Assembly: GCF_001720465.1 (NCBI RefSeq)
Contig: NZ_CP017113.1
Span: 2,294,001 to 2,358,000 of the forward strand
DNA: 64,000 nucleotides
Direction: 5' to 3'
Origin: Porphyrobacter sp. LM 6
GTDB lineage: Bacteria; Pseudomonadota; Alphaproteobacteria; Sphingomonadales; Sphingomonadaceae
The notes under the pieces are model-generated. The model was not told the origin of the DNA, did no database searches, and worked only from the letters and a program-made list of their open reading frames with translations. The position numbers and the translations under genes were made by a program. How positions within the stretch are numbered: position 1 is the first letter of the stretch; each line of letters starts with the position of its first letter. This document shows, one piece after another, positions 37,201-47,961 of the stretch.

Positions 37201-37482
37201 ATGATCAAATGGCCAAGCCGGAAAACATGGGAAGGACTTGCATTGCTCGTCCTTCTCCCGGCCGTCATTTTCTTCGGCGCGTGGCAGGCCACACCATATC
37301 TAGCAGTCGCTTTGTATGCGCCCGTCGGGTTAATCCTGTTGGCCGCCCTTGTTCTGGGCAGCGCCAGAGATGGAGACTCAAGGCAACTCGGAAAGGGGTG
37401 CCTGTACATCTTCACTTACATCTCGTCGGGGTGCGCAATCGGCGTCGCGGCTTCTCATTTCCTCAACAGTCTTAAGGTCTGA
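37201..37482 (+). CDS. Small three-helix membrane protein between mdh and sucD
   Basis: A 93-residue protein with three hydrophobic segments: GLALLVLLPAVIFFGAWQ, YLAVALYAPVGLILLAALVL and YIFTYISSGCAIGVAASHF. I recognise no family. It starts 9 bp after the mdh stop and ends 3 bp before sucD, so it is part of the TCA transcript. Its base composition is less GC-rich than mdh and sucD, which suggests a recent arrival. There is no clear ribosome site, and a competing ORF in another frame (37188-37475) is less protein-like. Confidence 0.6.
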   Translation: MIKWPSRKTWEGLALLVLLPAVIFFGAWQATPYLAVALYAPVGLILLAALVLGSARDGDSRQLGKGCLYIFTYISSGCAIGVAASHFLNSLKV

Positions 37483-37485
37483 AAC

Positions 37486-38376
37486 ATGTCCATCCTCGTA
37501 AACAAAGACACCAAGGTCATCACCCAGGGGATGACCGGCAACACCGGCACCTTCCACACCCAGGCCGCGCTTGATTACGGGACGCAGATGGTCGCGGGCG
37601 TGACGCCGGGCAAGGGTGGCACCACCCATATCGGCATTCCGCAGTTCGACACCGTGCGCGAAGCCAAGGCTGCGACCGGCGCGACTGCCTCGTGCATTTA
37701 CGTGCCGCCGCCGTTCGCGGCTGACGCGATCTGCGAAGCCATCGATGCCGAAATCGAGCTGATCATCTGCATCACCGAGGGCATTCCGGTGCTCGACATG
37801 GTCCGCGCCAAGCGCGCGCTCGCAGGCTCGAAGTCGCGCCTCATCGGCCCCAACTGCCCCGGCGTGCTGACCCCCAACGAGTGCAAGATCGGCATCATGC
37901 CGGCCAACATCTTCAAGAAAGGCTCGGTCGGCATCGTCTCGCGCTCGGGCACGCTCACCTATGAAGCCGTGCACCAGACCACCATGGCGGGCCTCGGCCA
38001 GACCACTGCGGTCGGCATCGGCGGCGATCCGGTCAACGGCACCAACTTCATCGACGTGCTCGACCTGTTCCTCGACGATCCGGAAACCGAAAGCATCATC
38101 ATGATCGGCGAAATCGGCGGTAGCGCCGAAGAAGAAGCCGCCGCCTTCATCAAGGCCGAACGCGCCAAGGGCCGTTCGAAGCCGATGGTCGGCTTCATCG
38201 CCGGGCGTACCGCCCCTCCGGGCCGCCGCATGGGCCACGCTGGTGCCATCGTCAGCGGCGGTCAGGGCGGCGCCGAAGACAAGATCGCGGCGATGGAAGA
38301 TGCGGGCATCCGCGTCAGCCCCTCGCCCTCGCTGCTCGGCGAAACGCTGGCCGCGATGCTGAAAGAAAACGCCTGA
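37486..38376 (+). CDS. sucD: Succinyl-CoA ligase [ADP-forming] subunit alpha
   Basis: Makes succinate and a nucleoside triphosphate from succinyl-CoA together with SucC. The protein is 296 residues. The CoA-binding Rossmann start is [34 protein letters not shown] is a family mark, and the phosphohistidine is H251 in RMGHAGAIV. The sucC partner normally next to it is not in this window, so it must be encoded elsewhere. Confidence 0.97.
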   Translation: MSILVNKDTKVITQGMTGNTGTFHTQAALDYGTQMVAGVTPGKGGTTHIGIPQFDTVREAKAATGATASCIYVPPPFAADAICEAIDAEIELIICITEGIPVLDMVRAKRALAGSKSRLIGPNCPGVLTPNECKIGIMPANIFKKGSVGIVSRSGTLTYEAVHQTTMAGLGQTTAVGIGGDPVNGTNFIDVLDLFLDDPETESIIMIGEIGGSAEEEAAAFIKAERAKGRSKPMVGFIAGRTAPPGRRMGHAGAIVSGGQGGAEDKIAAMEDAGIRVSPSPSLLGETLAAMLKENA

Positions 38377-38389
38377 GTTAACGACCAAC

Positions 38390-38418
38390 GGCCCCCGGCG
38401 TCCTAACCGGCGGGGGCC
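38390..38418 (+). terminator. 8-bp GC stem-loop between sucD and sucA
   Basis: GGCCCCCG at 38390-38397 pairs with CGGGGGCC at 38411-38418 around a 13-nt loop. It starts 13 bp after the sucD stop and is followed by ATCCTTTCTCC, a weak pyrimidine tract. It may partly terminate or stabilise mRNA, changing the ratio of mdh-sucD to sucAB-lpd messages. Confidence 0.55.
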
Positions 38419-38446
38419 ATCCTTTCTCCTCCCCAGGAGTCCCGAC

Positions 38447-41242
38447 ATGGGCAACGAAACGCAGAACTTCATCCCCGCCTTGACCGATCAGGAAGGCCCG
38501 CAGCCCGGCCCTTCGTGGGCCAAGCGCGGCTGGCTCGACACGCTGGCGGACAGCGGCGCGGACCTCGTGGCCGCGATGGACCCGACCGAGATGAAGCTCG
38601 CCCTCGCCAAGGCGGCGAAGGATGCCGGCAAGGCAGCTGACCCGCAGGCTATCGAGAAGGCTGCCAAGCTTTCGATCGCCGCGATGACGCTCGTTCGCCT
38701 TTACCGCGTGCGCGGCCACATGGCCGCCGACCTCGATCCGCTGGGTCTCAGCAATCGCGAAGGCCCGGCCGACCTGACGCTCGAATGGCACGGCCTTGCG
38801 GGCAAGGAGAACGAGGACGTCTATGTCGGCGGCGTGCTCGGCATGGAATGGACCACGGTCGGCAAGCTCCACCAGCGCCTGCGCGAAGTGTACTGCGGCA
38901 AGGTCGGCCTTGAATACATGCACATCGCCGACACCGAGGAGCGCCGCTTCCTTCAGGACAAGTTCGAAAAGCCCGGCGAGACCATCCAGTTCACCCCCGA
39001 GGGCAAGAAGGCGATCCTTGCCGCGGTGCTGCGCGGGGAAGGCTACGAGGAATTCCTCGCCAAGAAGTATGTCGGCACCAAACGCTTCGGCCTTGATGGC
39101 GGCGAATCCATGATCCCGGCGCTGGAAGCCGTGATCAAGCACGGCGGCAGCGCGGGCGTGCGCGAGATCATCTACGGCATGGCCCACCGCGGCCGCCTTA
39201 ACGTGCTCGCCAACGTGATGGCCAAGCCTTACCGCGTGATCTTCCACGAATTCTCGGGCGGTTCGGCCAATCCCGATGATGTCGGCGGTTCGGGCGATGT
39301 GAAGTACCACCTCGGCACCTCCACCGACCGCGAGTTTGACGGCATTTCGGTGCACATGAGCCTCGTGCCCAACCCCTCGCACCTCGAGACGGTGAACCCG
39401 GTGGTGCTCGGCAAGACGCGCGCCCAGCAGGCGATCCGCGATGACCTCAAGACCAAGAGCCAGGTGCTCCCCGTGCTGATCCACGGCGATGCCGCCTTCG
39501 CGGGTCAGGGCGTGGTGTGGGAAAGCCTCTCGCTTTCGGGCGTGCCGGGTTACGATACCGGCGGCTGCGTCCACTTCATCATCAACAACCAGATCGGCTT
39601 CACCACCTCGCCCAAGTTCGCGCGCTCCTCGCCCTACCCGAGCGATGTCGCCAAGGGCGTGATGGCGCCGATCCTCCATGTGAACGGCGATGATCCCGAA
39701 GCCGTGACCTTCGCGTGCAAGCTTGCGGTCGAATACCGCCAAACCTTCCACCGCGACGTGGTGATCGACATGTGGTGCTATCGCCGCTTCGGCCACAACG
39801 AAGGCGACGAGCCCAAGTTCACCCAGCCGCTGATGTACGACAAGATCCGCGCCCACCCCAAGGTCAGCGTTTCCTATGAAGCGCGGCTGGTGCGTGAAGG
39901 CGTGGTCGCCCCCGGCACCCGCGAGGCAATCGCCAACGAGTTCACCGCGTTGCTCGAAGGCGAGTTCGAGGCCGGCAAGAGCTACAAGCCCAACGAGGCC
40001 GACTGGTTCGGCGGTCGCTGGTCGGGGCTCAACAAGCCCGCCGATCCCGAAACCGCGCGCCGCAGCGTGGAAACCGCGATCGAGCCCAAGGTGCTGGATT
40101 CGCTCGGCCGCGTGCTGACCGAAGTCCCCGCCGATCTCGACATCCACAAGACGCTCGACCGCGTGCTCGCCGCCAAGCGTGACATGTTCAGCACGGGCGA
40201 AGGCTTCGACTGGGCGACGGCCGAGGCGCTCGCTTTCGGCAGCCTCGTGATGGAAGGCTACGGCGTGCGCCTGTCGGGTCAGGATTCGGGCCGCGGCACC
40301 TTCTCGCAGCGCCATGCGGTTTGGGTCGACCAGAAGACCGAACGCAAATACGTGCCGCTCACCACGCTGCCGCATGGCAAGTTCGAGGTGTATGATTCAA
40401 CGCTGTCGGAATACGGCGTGCTCGGCTTCGAATATGGCTTCGCGATGGCCGATCCCAAGAGCCTTGTCTTGTGGGAGGCCCAGTTCGGCGACTTCGCCAA
40501 CGGCGCGCAGATCATGATCGACCAGTATATCGCTGCCGGCGAGGCCAAGTGGCTGCGCGCCAACGGCCTCGTGATGCTGCTGCCGCACGGTTACGAAGGG
40601 CAAGGGCCGGAGCACTCCTCCGCGCGGCTCGAGCGCTTCCTCCAGCTGTGCGCCGACGACAATATGTGCGTGTGCAACATCACATCGCCGGCGAACTACT
40701 TCCACGTGCTGCGCCGCCAGATGCTGCGGTCTTTCCGCAAGCCGCTTATCATCATGAGCCCCAAGTCGCTGCTGCGCCACCCGATGGCCAAGAGCAGCCG
40801 CGAGGAGTTCCTCGGTGATCGCCAGTTCCGGCGCATCCTGTCCGACCCCAAGACGATTGCCGACGACAAGGTGCGGCGTCTGGTGCTGTGTTCGGGCAAG
40901 GTCGCCTATGACCTGATCGAAGCGCGCGATGCGGCGGGACAAGAGGACGTGTCGATCGTCCGGATCGAACAGCTCTTCCCCTTCCCCGGCGATCCGCTGG
41001 CGCTGCGCCTGTCGCGCATGACCAACCTCAAGGAGGTCGTGTGGTGTCAGGAAGAACCGCGCAACAACGGCGCATGGTTCTTCGTCAACGAGCGCATCGA
41101 GGAATCGCTGACCAAGGCAGGCCATACCGGCATGCGTCCGACCTATGCCGGTCGCAACGCCTCGGCCTCGCCCGCCACGGGTCTCGCCAGCCGTCACAAG
41201 GCCCAGCAGGAGGCGCTGATCGCCGCCGCTCTGGGTCAGTAA
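38447..41242 (+). CDS. sucA: 2-oxoglutarate dehydrogenase E1 component
   Basis: The thiamine-diphosphate decarboxylase of the 2-oxoglutarate dehydrogenase complex, 931 residues. The N-terminal segment with [15 protein letters not shown] is typical. [28 protein letters not shown], the ThDP/Mg motif [13 protein letters not shown] followed by [10 protein letters not shown], and the C-terminal [20 protein letters not shown] are all E1o landmarks. The start at 38447 follows GGAG. It lies directly upstream of sucB. Confidence 0.97.
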   Translation: MGNETQNFIPALTDQEGPQPGPSWAKRGWLDTLADSGADLVAAMDPTEMKLALAKAAKDAGKAADPQAIEKAAKLSIAAMTLVRLYRVRGHMAADLDPLGLSNREGPADLTLEWHGLAGKENEDVYVGGVLGMEWTTVGKLHQRLREVYCGKVGLEYMHIADTEERRFLQDKFEKPGETIQFTPEGKKAILAAVLRGEGYEEFLAKKYVGTKRFGLDGGESMIPALEAVIKHGGSAGVREIIYGMAHRGRLNVLANVMAKPYRVIFHEFSGGSANPDDVGGSGDVKYHLGTSTDREFDGISVHMSLVPNPSHLETVNPVVLGKTRAQQAIRDDLKTKSQVLPVLIHGDAAFAGQGVVWESLSLSGVPGYDTGGCVHFIINNQIGFTTSPKFARSSPYPSDVAKGVMAPILHVNGDDPEAVTFACKLAVEYRQTFHRDVVIDMWCYRRFGHNEGDEPKFTQPLMYDKIRAHPKVSVSYEARLVREGVVAPGTREAIANEFTALLEGEFEAGKSYKPNEADWFGGRWSGLNKPADPETARRSVETAIEPKVLDSLGRVLTEVPADLDIHKTLDRVLAAKRDMFSTGEGFDWATAEALAFGSLVMEGYGVRLSGQDSGRGTFSQRHAVWVDQKTERKYVPLTTLPHGKFEVYDSTLSEYGVLGFEYGFAMADPKSLVLWEAQFGDFANGAQIMIDQYIAAGEAKWLRANGLVMLLPHGYEGQGPEHSSARLERFLQLCADDNMCVCNITSPANYFHVLRRQMLRSFRKPLIIMSPKSLLRHPMAKSSREEFLGDRQFRRILSDPKTIADDKVRRLVLCSGKVAYDLIEARDAAGQEDVSIVRIEQLFPFPGDPLALRLSRMTNLKEVVWCQEEPRNNGAWFFVNERIEESLTKAGHTGMRPTYAGRNASASPATGLASRHKAQQEALIAAALGQ

Positions 41243-41294
41243 CCGACCGACCGTCTTCATACGAAATACAAGCAAGTTTCAGGAACCCGTTCCA

Positions 41295-42542
<1,248 letters not shown>

Positions 42543-42552
42543 GGAGTTGTGC

Positions 42553-42572
42553 GCTCCTGCGAAAGCAGGAGC
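42553..42572. repeat. REP-like palindrome 1
   Basis: GCTCCTGC (42553-42560), loop GAAA, GCAGGAGC (42565-42572): a perfect 8-bp stem with a GNRA loop, starting 10 bp after the sucB stop and ending 9 bp before the GIY-YIG ATG. It belongs to the same family as the pair behind that gene. Confidence 0.85.
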
Positions 42573-42581
42573 CCATGCCGC

Positions 42582-42872
42582 ATGAAGGAGGGATGGCTCT
42601 ATCTGCTGGCCAGCAAACGTAACGGTACCCTTTACCTCGGCGTGACCAGCGATTTGCGCCAGCGCATCTGGCAACACCGCGAGGGACTGATCGAAGGGTT
42701 TTCGAAGCGCTATGGCTGCAAGACCCTTGTGTGGTGCGCACACTATCCCAACTTGCATGATGCACGCGCCCGCGAAGTACAGATGAAGGCCTGGAAGCGG
42801 GCATGGAAGATTGAATTGATCGAAAAGGATAATCCGGAGTGGCGTGATCTCTGGCCTGACATAAATCAGTGA
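42582..42872 (+). CDS. GIY-YIG endonuclease family protein
   Basis: A 96-residue single-domain GIY-YIG nuclease-like protein. The two tyrosine motifs are in GWLYLLASKR and GTLYLGVTSD, the conserved arginine in DLRQRIWQHREG, and the metal-binding glutamate in DARAREVQMKAWKR. The C-terminal KIELIEKDNPEWRDLW is typical of this small family. The start at 42582 is chosen because translation from GTG 42549 would only read the palindrome. It is wedged between sucB and lpd and bounded by REP-like palindromes, the second of which begins 2 bp after its stop. This suggests insertion of a small mobile unit. Target and activity are unknown. Confidence 0.88.
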   Translation: MKEGWLYLLASKRNGTLYLGVTSDLRQRIWQHREGLIEGFSKRYGCKTLVWCAHYPNLHDARAREVQMKAWKRAWKIELIEKDNPEWRDLWPDINQ

Positions 42873-42873
42873 T

Positions 42874-42941
42874 CTCCTGCAAAAGCAGGAGTCCGGGGCC
42901 CCGACTTGCCGCGCTGTCTGGGTTCCTGCTTTCGCAGGAAC
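42874..42941. repeat. Pair of REP-like palindromes in inverted orientation (REPIN-like)
   Basis: CTCCTGC-AAAA-GCAGGAG at 42874-42891 and GTTCCTGC-TTTC-GCAGGAAC at 42922-42941. Read on the minus strand the second has a GAAA loop, so the two face each other, as in REPIN doublets. A GGGGCCCC palindrome (42895-42902) lies between. The pair fills the space between the GIY-YIG gene and the lpd ribosome site. Confidence 0.8.
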
Positions 42942-42959
42942 GCACACTTGGAGTTCGAA

Positions 42960-44378
42960 ATGGCTGAGAATTACGATTACGACGTCCTGATCATCGGTGC
43001 CGGCCCCGGCGGTTATGTCGCGGCGATCCGCGCCGCGCAGCTCGGGCTGAAGACCGCCTGCGTCGAAAGCCGCGAAACGCTGGGCGGGACTTGCCTCAAC
43101 GTCGGGTGCATTCCCTCCAAGGCGCTGCTCCACGGCTCGGAAAAGTTCGCCGAGGCTGCCGAAGGCACGCTCGCGCGCTACGGCGTGAAGCTCGGCAAGG
43201 TCGAGCTCGATCTGGCGGCACTCCAGGCCGACAAGGCCGATGCGGTCAAGGGCCTGACCGGCGGGATCGAGTTCCTGTTCAAGAAGAACAAGGTCGATTG
43301 GCTCAAGGGCCACGGCACCTTCAAGGACGCGCACACCGTCACCGTTGCGGGCAAGGATTACACCGCCAAGGAAATCGTGATCGCGACCGGTTCGAGCGTC
43401 ACCCCCCTGCCCGGCGTCGAGATCGACAACGACAAGGGGCTGATCGTCGACAGCACCGGCGCGCTGGCGCTGGACCGTGTGCCGGATCACCTCGTGGTGA
43501 TCGGCGGCGGGGTGATCGGCCTCGAAATGGGCTCGGTCTGGAAGCGTTTGGGCGCCAAGGTCACCGTGGTCGAATTCCTCGACCAGCTGCTGCCCGGCAT
43601 GGACGGCGACGTCCGCAAGGAAGCCGCCAGGATCTTCAAGAAGCAAGGGCTCGAACTGAAGCTCGGCACCAAGGTCACCGGCGCGGTGGTCAAGGGCAAG
43701 AAGGTCACGCTCACCACTGAACCGGCCAAGGGCGGTGCGGCCGAAACGATCGAGGCCGATTGCGTCCTCGTCGCTATTGGTCGGCGTCCCAACACGCAGG
43801 GCCTCGGCCTCGAAAACATCGGCCTCGAAGTGAACGCGCGCGGCCAGATCGAAACGGGCCACGACTTCCGCACCAAGGTGGACGGCGTGCGCGCGATCGG
43901 CGACGTGATCCCCGGCCCGATGCTGGCGCACAAGGCCGAAGACGAAGGCGTTGCCGTGGCCGAATATATCGCCACCGGAACCGGCATCGTGAACCATGAT
44001 GTGATCCCCGGCGTGGTCTATACCATGCCCGAATTCGCAGGCGTTGGCCTGACCGAAGAGCAGGCCCGCGAACAGGCGGCGGCTTCGGGCAGCGAAATCA
44101 AGGTCGGCAAGTTCGCGATGCTGGCCAACAGCCGCGCCAAGACCAACCACGAGCCCGACGGCTTCGTGAAGGTGATCGCCGATGCCAAGACCGACAAGGT
44201 GCTGGGCGTCTGGGCCATCGCCTCGGTCGCGGGCACGATGATCGCCGAGGCCGCGCTCGCCATGGAATTCGGCGCGACCAGCGAAGACATCGCCTACACC
44301 TGCCACGCGCACCCGACCCACGCCGAAGCCTTGAAGGAAGCGGCAATGGCGGTGCAGGGCAAGCCGATCCACATGTGA
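42960..44378 (+). CDS. lpd: Dihydrolipoyl dehydrogenase (E3)
   Basis: Reoxidises dihydrolipoamide with NAD in the 2-oxoglutarate (and possibly pyruvate) dehydrogenase complex. It is 472 residues. The FAD loop is IIGAGPGGYVAAIRAAQLG, the redox disulfide C45/C50 is in GGTCLNVGCIPSKALL, the NAD loop is VIGGGVIGLEMGSVW, and the C-terminal His-Glu pair is in CHAHPTHAEALKE. The start at 42960 (MAENYDYDVLIIGAG) follows GGAG. A longer in-frame start at 42906 would only translate the REP sequence. Confidence 0.97.
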   Translation: MAENYDYDVLIIGAGPGGYVAAIRAAQLGLKTACVESRETLGGTCLNVGCIPSKALLHGSEKFAEAAEGTLARYGVKLGKVELDLAALQADKADAVKGLTGGIEFLFKKNKVDWLKGHGTFKDAHTVTVAGKDYTAKEIVIATGSSVTPLPGVEIDNDKGLIVDSTGALALDRVPDHLVVIGGGVIGLEMGSVWKRLGAKVTVVEFLDQLLPGMDGDVRKEAARIFKKQGLELKLGTKVTGAVVKGKKVTLTTEPAKGGAAETIEADCVLVAIGRRPNTQGLGLENIGLEVNARGQIETGHDFRTKVDGVRAIGDVIPGPMLAHKAEDEGVAVAEYIATGTGIVNHDVIPGVVYTMPEFAGVGLTEEQAREQAAASGSEIKVGKFAMLANSRAKTNHEPDGFVKVIADAKTDKVLGVWAIASVAGTMIAEAALAMEFGATSEDIAYTCHAHPTHAEALKEAAMAVQGKPIHM

Positions 44379-44388
44379 TTCGGCAGGG

Positions 44389-45216
44389 GTGAGCACGCCG
44401 ATCCCTGATCGCTGGAAGCTCACCCTGCCACTCATGCTGCCTGTCTTGGGCGGCCTTGCTTACCTGCAGACCTTCGGAGCGCCTTCGCGGCTGATCGTGA
44501 TCAATGCGCTCGCGCTCGTGTTCGCGCTGGCGTGGACGCTGTGGGGGCGCGTGCCGTCGCAGCGCGGCGGGAGGCTGGCGCTCGCGGGCCTGATGGCGTT
44601 CGGCCTGTTTCTTCCCCTGTTGCTGCAACTGGATGCGGGCGGCGTATCGCGCTGGATTCCGCTCGGCCCGGTGCTGATGCACTCGGGCACGCTGCTCTTG
44701 CCGCTTCTGATCGTGCTGACCGCGCGCGAGCCGCGCCTTGGCCCGGCGATCCTCGGGTTGGCGCTGCTGGCGCTGGGATTGCAGCCCGATGCCGGCACGC
44801 TGCTCGGCCTTACCGCCGCGACCGCTGCGCTTGCGGTGACACAGCGCAGCACGCTTTTCGCGCTGGTTTCCGGCGCGGCCCTTGTCCTGACGCTGGCGAC
44901 CTTCGGTGCGGGCACGCTGGAGCCGCAGGCGTTCACCGAGGGCGTTCTTGCACAGGTCTGGGCCGCTGCCCCCCTGCTCGCGCTGGGGCTCGGTGCGGCG
45001 CTGTTAGTCGCGCCTGCGTGGCTGCTCTACCGCAACCTCCACGTTCCGCGCGCCGAAGGTTACGCCCTGGCTGCGCTGCTGGCGGGATTGGGCGTGGCTG
45101 CGATACTTGCCCCCTTCCCCTTTCCGCTGATCGGCTACGGAGCCTCGCCGATCCTCGGCTTCGGACTGGCCCTGGGCGCTCTTGGGAGGCTTTCGCCCGC
45201 CCGCGAGAGCCGCTAG
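44389..45216 (+). CDS. Polytopic membrane protein of unknown function
   Basis: A 275-residue protein with roughly eight hydrophobic helices (for example LTLPLMLPVLGGLAYL, LIVINALALVFALAWTLWG, LLPLLIVLTARE). One loop, GGVSRWIPLGPVLMHSGTLL, recalls the RWI-x-LG-x-x-x-x-PSE loop of FtsW/RodA-type SEDS proteins, but the glutamate is absent and the protein is shorter, so a SEDS role is only a faint possibility. The GTG start at 44389 is 10 bp after the lpd stop; the gene is probably read with the TCA block. No other family is recognised. Confidence 0.7.
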   Translation: MSTPIPDRWKLTLPLMLPVLGGLAYLQTFGAPSRLIVINALALVFALAWTLWGRVPSQRGGRLALAGLMAFGLFLPLLLQLDAGGVSRWIPLGPVLMHSGTLLLPLLIVLTAREPRLGPAILGLALLALGLQPDAGTLLGLTAATAALAVTQRSTLFALVSGAALVLTLATFGAGTLEPQAFTEGVLAQVWAAAPLLALGLGAALLVAPAWLLYRNLHVPRAEGYALAALLAGLGVAAILAPFPFPLIGYGASPILGFGLALGALGRLSPARESR

Positions 45217-45244
45217 ACCCCATCGCTGAGGGGAGAATTGACGC

Positions 45245-46603
45245 ATGACCTATCCGCAGCTGACCGACAAACCCGGCGCGCTGGCGACTGCTGCGGCCAT
45301 CCGCGCAGGCACGATGAGCGTTGCCGAGGCGGTCGATGCCGCGATCACCCGGGTCGAAAAGCTCGACGGCGCGATCAACGCACTCGCGGTTCCGAACTTC
45401 GAGCAGGCTTACAAGGCCGCCGAAGCGATGGATGCCGCCGGGCCTGCCGAAGGCCAACCGCTGTTCGGCGTGCCGATGACGATCAAGGAAAGCTTCGATG
45501 TCGCGGGCCTGCCGACGACCTTCGGCCACCCGCAATACAAGGACCAGATGGCCACCCGTGATGCGCTGCTGGTGCGGCGGCTGAAGGCGGCGGGCGCGAT
45601 CATCATCGGCAAGACCAACGTGCCGGTCGATCTCACCGACTGGCAGAGCTTCAACCCGGTCTATGGCCGCACCACCAACCCGCACAATGCCGAGCGGTCC
45701 CCCGGCGGATCATCCGGCGGCAGCGCTGCGGCGGTCGCCAGCGGCATGGTGGCCTGCGATTACGGCACCGACATTGGCGGGTCGGTGCGCGTGCCGGCGC
45801 ATTTCTGCGGCGTGTGGGGCCACAAGACCACCTGGGGCCTCGTCCCCAAGACCGGCCATGATCATCCGTCCATGTCGCGGCGCGAGGGCTTTGTCGCGGC
45901 AGCCGATGGCCCGCTCAGCATTGCCGGCCCGCTGGCGCGCAATCCGCAGGATCTTGCCGTGCTGACCGAAGCCGGTGCCGAATTTCCGCTGCGCCGCCGC
46001 GCCAAGCCGCTCAAGGACTGCCGCCTGCTGGCGATCACGCAGCTCCCCGGTGCCCCGGTCGATGCGAGCGTGCTTGAGCCGACCGAAGCCGCGCTTGAAG
46101 CGCTGGCCCGCGCCGGCGTTACCATCGATCGCGCCAGCGACCTGCTGCCCGACCAGCCGCTGCATTACCGCAGCTATCTCAAGATGATGAACATCGTCAT
46201 GTCGGGCGGTGCCCCCGCGCCCGATGGCAAGCAGGCGACCGCCCGCGACTGGTTCACACTGATGAATGCGCAGGCGACGGCAATCGCTCAATGGGAAGCG
46301 CTGTTCGAAACCTATGACTTCGTGCTCGCCCCGCCCGCTCCGGTGCTCGCTCTGCCGCACTCTGACAAGGCGGTGTTCCGCGGGACGATCGCGATCAACG
46401 GCACCGAGGAATCGGGTGCCAGCGGGCTGATGTGGTCGGGCATGGCAACCTTCCCCGGCCTGCCTTCAACCATCGTGCCGATCGGCTCGGGCACCTATCT
46501 CGGCGCGGAACTGCCGTGCGGGATGCAGGTGATCGGCCCGCGTTGGGCCGACCTTGACTGCATCGCGGCCGCCGAAGCGATCGGGAACATCTTGCACCGC
46601 TGA
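45245..46603 (+). CDS. Amidase (amidase signature family)
   Basis: A 452-residue amidase. The catalytic Ser-cisSer-Lys triad can be placed: lysine in GVPMTIKESFDVAG, cis-serine in the Gly/Ser-rich block SPGGSSGGSAAAVASGMV, and nucleophile in DYGTDIGGSVRVPAHFCG. These enzymes hydrolyse small amides or act in Gln-dependent amidotransfer. Because it stands alone without gatB/gatC, a free amidase is likely. The substrate is unknown. The start at 45245 is preceded by GAGGGGAGAA. Confidence 0.92.
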   Translation: MTYPQLTDKPGALATAAAIRAGTMSVAEAVDAAITRVEKLDGAINALAVPNFEQAYKAAEAMDAAGPAEGQPLFGVPMTIKESFDVAGLPTTFGHPQYKDQMATRDALLVRRLKAAGAIIIGKTNVPVDLTDWQSFNPVYGRTTNPHNAERSPGGSSGGSAAAVASGMVACDYGTDIGGSVRVPAHFCGVWGHKTTWGLVPKTGHDHPSMSRREGFVAAADGPLSIAGPLARNPQDLAVLTEAGAEFPLRRRAKPLKDCRLLAITQLPGAPVDASVLEPTEAALEALARAGVTIDRASDLLPDQPLHYRSYLKMMNIVMSGGAPAPDGKQATARDWFTLMNAQATAIAQWEALFETYDFVLAPPAPVLALPHSDKAVFRGTIAINGTEESGASGLMWSGMATFPGLPSTIVPIGSGTYLGAELPCGMQVIGPRWADLDCIAAAEAIGNILHR

Positions 46604-46627
46604 ACGGGCGCGGCCAAGGAACGGCAC

Positions 46628-47320
46628 ATGGCCCGCAAACCGCTCATGCTCACCCTTGCCAAATGGCACATCTGGCTCGGCTGGCTGGTCGGGGTGCCGA
46701 TTGTCATGTGGCTGGCGACCGGCCTGTTGATGGTGGCCCGCCCGATCGAGACCGTGCGCGGTGATCACCTGCGCCGCGAGGTAGCCGAGCAGCCGCTGGT
46801 CATCCAAGGCAGCGCCCTCGCTGCGCCCGATGCCGGGCTCAAGGATATGCACGCAGTGATGCAGGATGGCCGCGCGGTGGCGATCCTGACGACGCTCAAG
46901 GGCGAGGTTCGGCGGGTCGATCTGGCGACCGGCACAGCTCTGCCCCCGCTCGATGCTGCCGCCGCCCGCGCGCTGGTCGCCCGGCGCATCATCGGCGGCG
47001 ATGCGGTCGAGCGGGTGACGCTGTTCCCGGCAGACCGCACCCCGTTCGATTTCCGCCAGCCGCTCGCGGTGTGGCAGGTGCAGCTGGCCGACGGCACCAA
47101 CATCTATGTCGGGCGCGACACCGGCGAGATCGAGGCAGTGCGCACCCGCTGGTGGCGCGCCTTCGACTTCGCCTGGGGTCTTCACATCATGGACCTGTCC
47201 GAACGCGAGGACACCAGCCACCCGATCCTGATCATCTTCGCCGCGATTGCGCTCGCCGGAGCGGTGATCGGCTGCGTGTTGATGTTCCGCCGCCGCAAGG
47301 CGCGGGTCAGCGCACCGTGA
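46628..47320 (+). CDS. PepSY domain-containing membrane protein
   Basis: A 230-residue inner-membrane protein: an N-terminal helix (WHIWLGWLVGVPIVMWLATG), a periplasmic part with a PepSY-like segment (PLAVWQVQLADGTNIYVGRD, TGEIEAVRTRWWRAFDFAWG), and a C-terminal helix (LIIFAAIALAGAVIGCVLMF). The WHxxLG start and HIMDLSERED are typical of PepSY-associated TM proteins, some of which act with iron-siderophore uptake reductases. The stop overlaps the next gene (GTGA). Confidence 0.82.
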   Translation: MARKPLMLTLAKWHIWLGWLVGVPIVMWLATGLLMVARPIETVRGDHLRREVAEQPLVIQGSALAAPDAGLKDMHAVMQDGRAVAILTTLKGEVRRVDLATGTALPPLDAAAARALVARRIIGGDAVERVTLFPADRTPFDFRQPLAVWQVQLADGTNIYVGRDTGEIEAVRTRWWRAFDFAWGLHIMDLSEREDTSHPILIIFAAIALAGAVIGCVLMFRRRKARVSAP

Positions 47321-47961
47321 CCCCGACAGTCCTCACCCCGATCCTCGATCTGCTCGACCTTGCCGGCATCGCCCTTTTCGCGCTGTCGGGCGCGGTGCTG
47401 GCGGCGCGGCTCAGGCAGACCTTTGTGACGATGGCATTCTTCGCGCTGGTAACGGGGGTCGGCGGCGGCACGGTGCGCGATCTGCTGATCGGTGCGCCGG
47501 TGTTCTGGATCGGCGATCCGTGGGTGGCGGCGGTGTGCCTCGGCACGGCGCTGATCGCGTGGTTCACCCCCGTCCGCTGGTGGCAGGGCAAAGGGTTCGA
47601 CTATGCCGACGGCGCGGGCCTTGCCGCCTATGCCGTGCTCGGCAGCGCCAAGGCACTCGCATACGGCGTGCCGCCCGTGCCCGCCGCGCTGATGGGGGTG
47701 ATCACCGGCTGCGTCGGCGGGATCATCCGCGATGTGGTCGCAGGCCGCCCGTCGATCATCATGAGCCCCGAACTCTACGTCACCCCCGCCGCGCTCAGCG
47801 CCGCGCTGACCGTTGCGGGAATGCTCGCCGCAGCAACGCTCGGCCTGACCGACGCCGCCGCATGGGGCCTTGCCTTTGCCTGCGGCTTTGCCCTGCGCAG
47901 CGCCGCGATCCGGTGGGAATGGGGCTTGCCGAGCTACGGCGGAGGCAGGTCGGGCGCTTAG
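47317..47961 (+). CDS. Trimeric intracellular cation channel (TRIC/UPF0126, YicG-like) protein
   Basis: A 214-residue protein of seven predicted helices. The repeated halves carry GVGGGTVRDLLIGAPVFW and GCVGGIIRDVVAGRPSII, the glycine-rich G-x-x-R-D motifs characteristic of TRIC/UPF0126. Bacterial members form homotrimeric cation channels. The GTG start at 47317 overlaps the PepSY stop; an ORF start at 47071 is inside the upstream gene in another frame. Confidence 0.9.
   Translation: MTPTVLTPILDLLDLAGIALFALSGAVLAARLRQTFVTMAFFALVTGVGGGTVRDLLIGAPVFWIGDPWVAAVCLGTALIAWFTPVRWWQGKGFDYADGAGLAAYAVLGSAKALAYGVPPVPAALMGVITGCVGGIIRDVVAGRPSIIMSPELYVTPAALSAALTVAGMLAAATLGLTDAAAWGLAFACGFALRSAAIRWEWGLPSYGGGRSGA

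Noticed and set aside
38378..40375. Long minus-strand ORF (665 residues) opposite sucA
   Set aside because: It is the antisense shadow of a well-supported sucA gene and has the same His/Gly/Ala-rich shadow composition as other false ORFs here.
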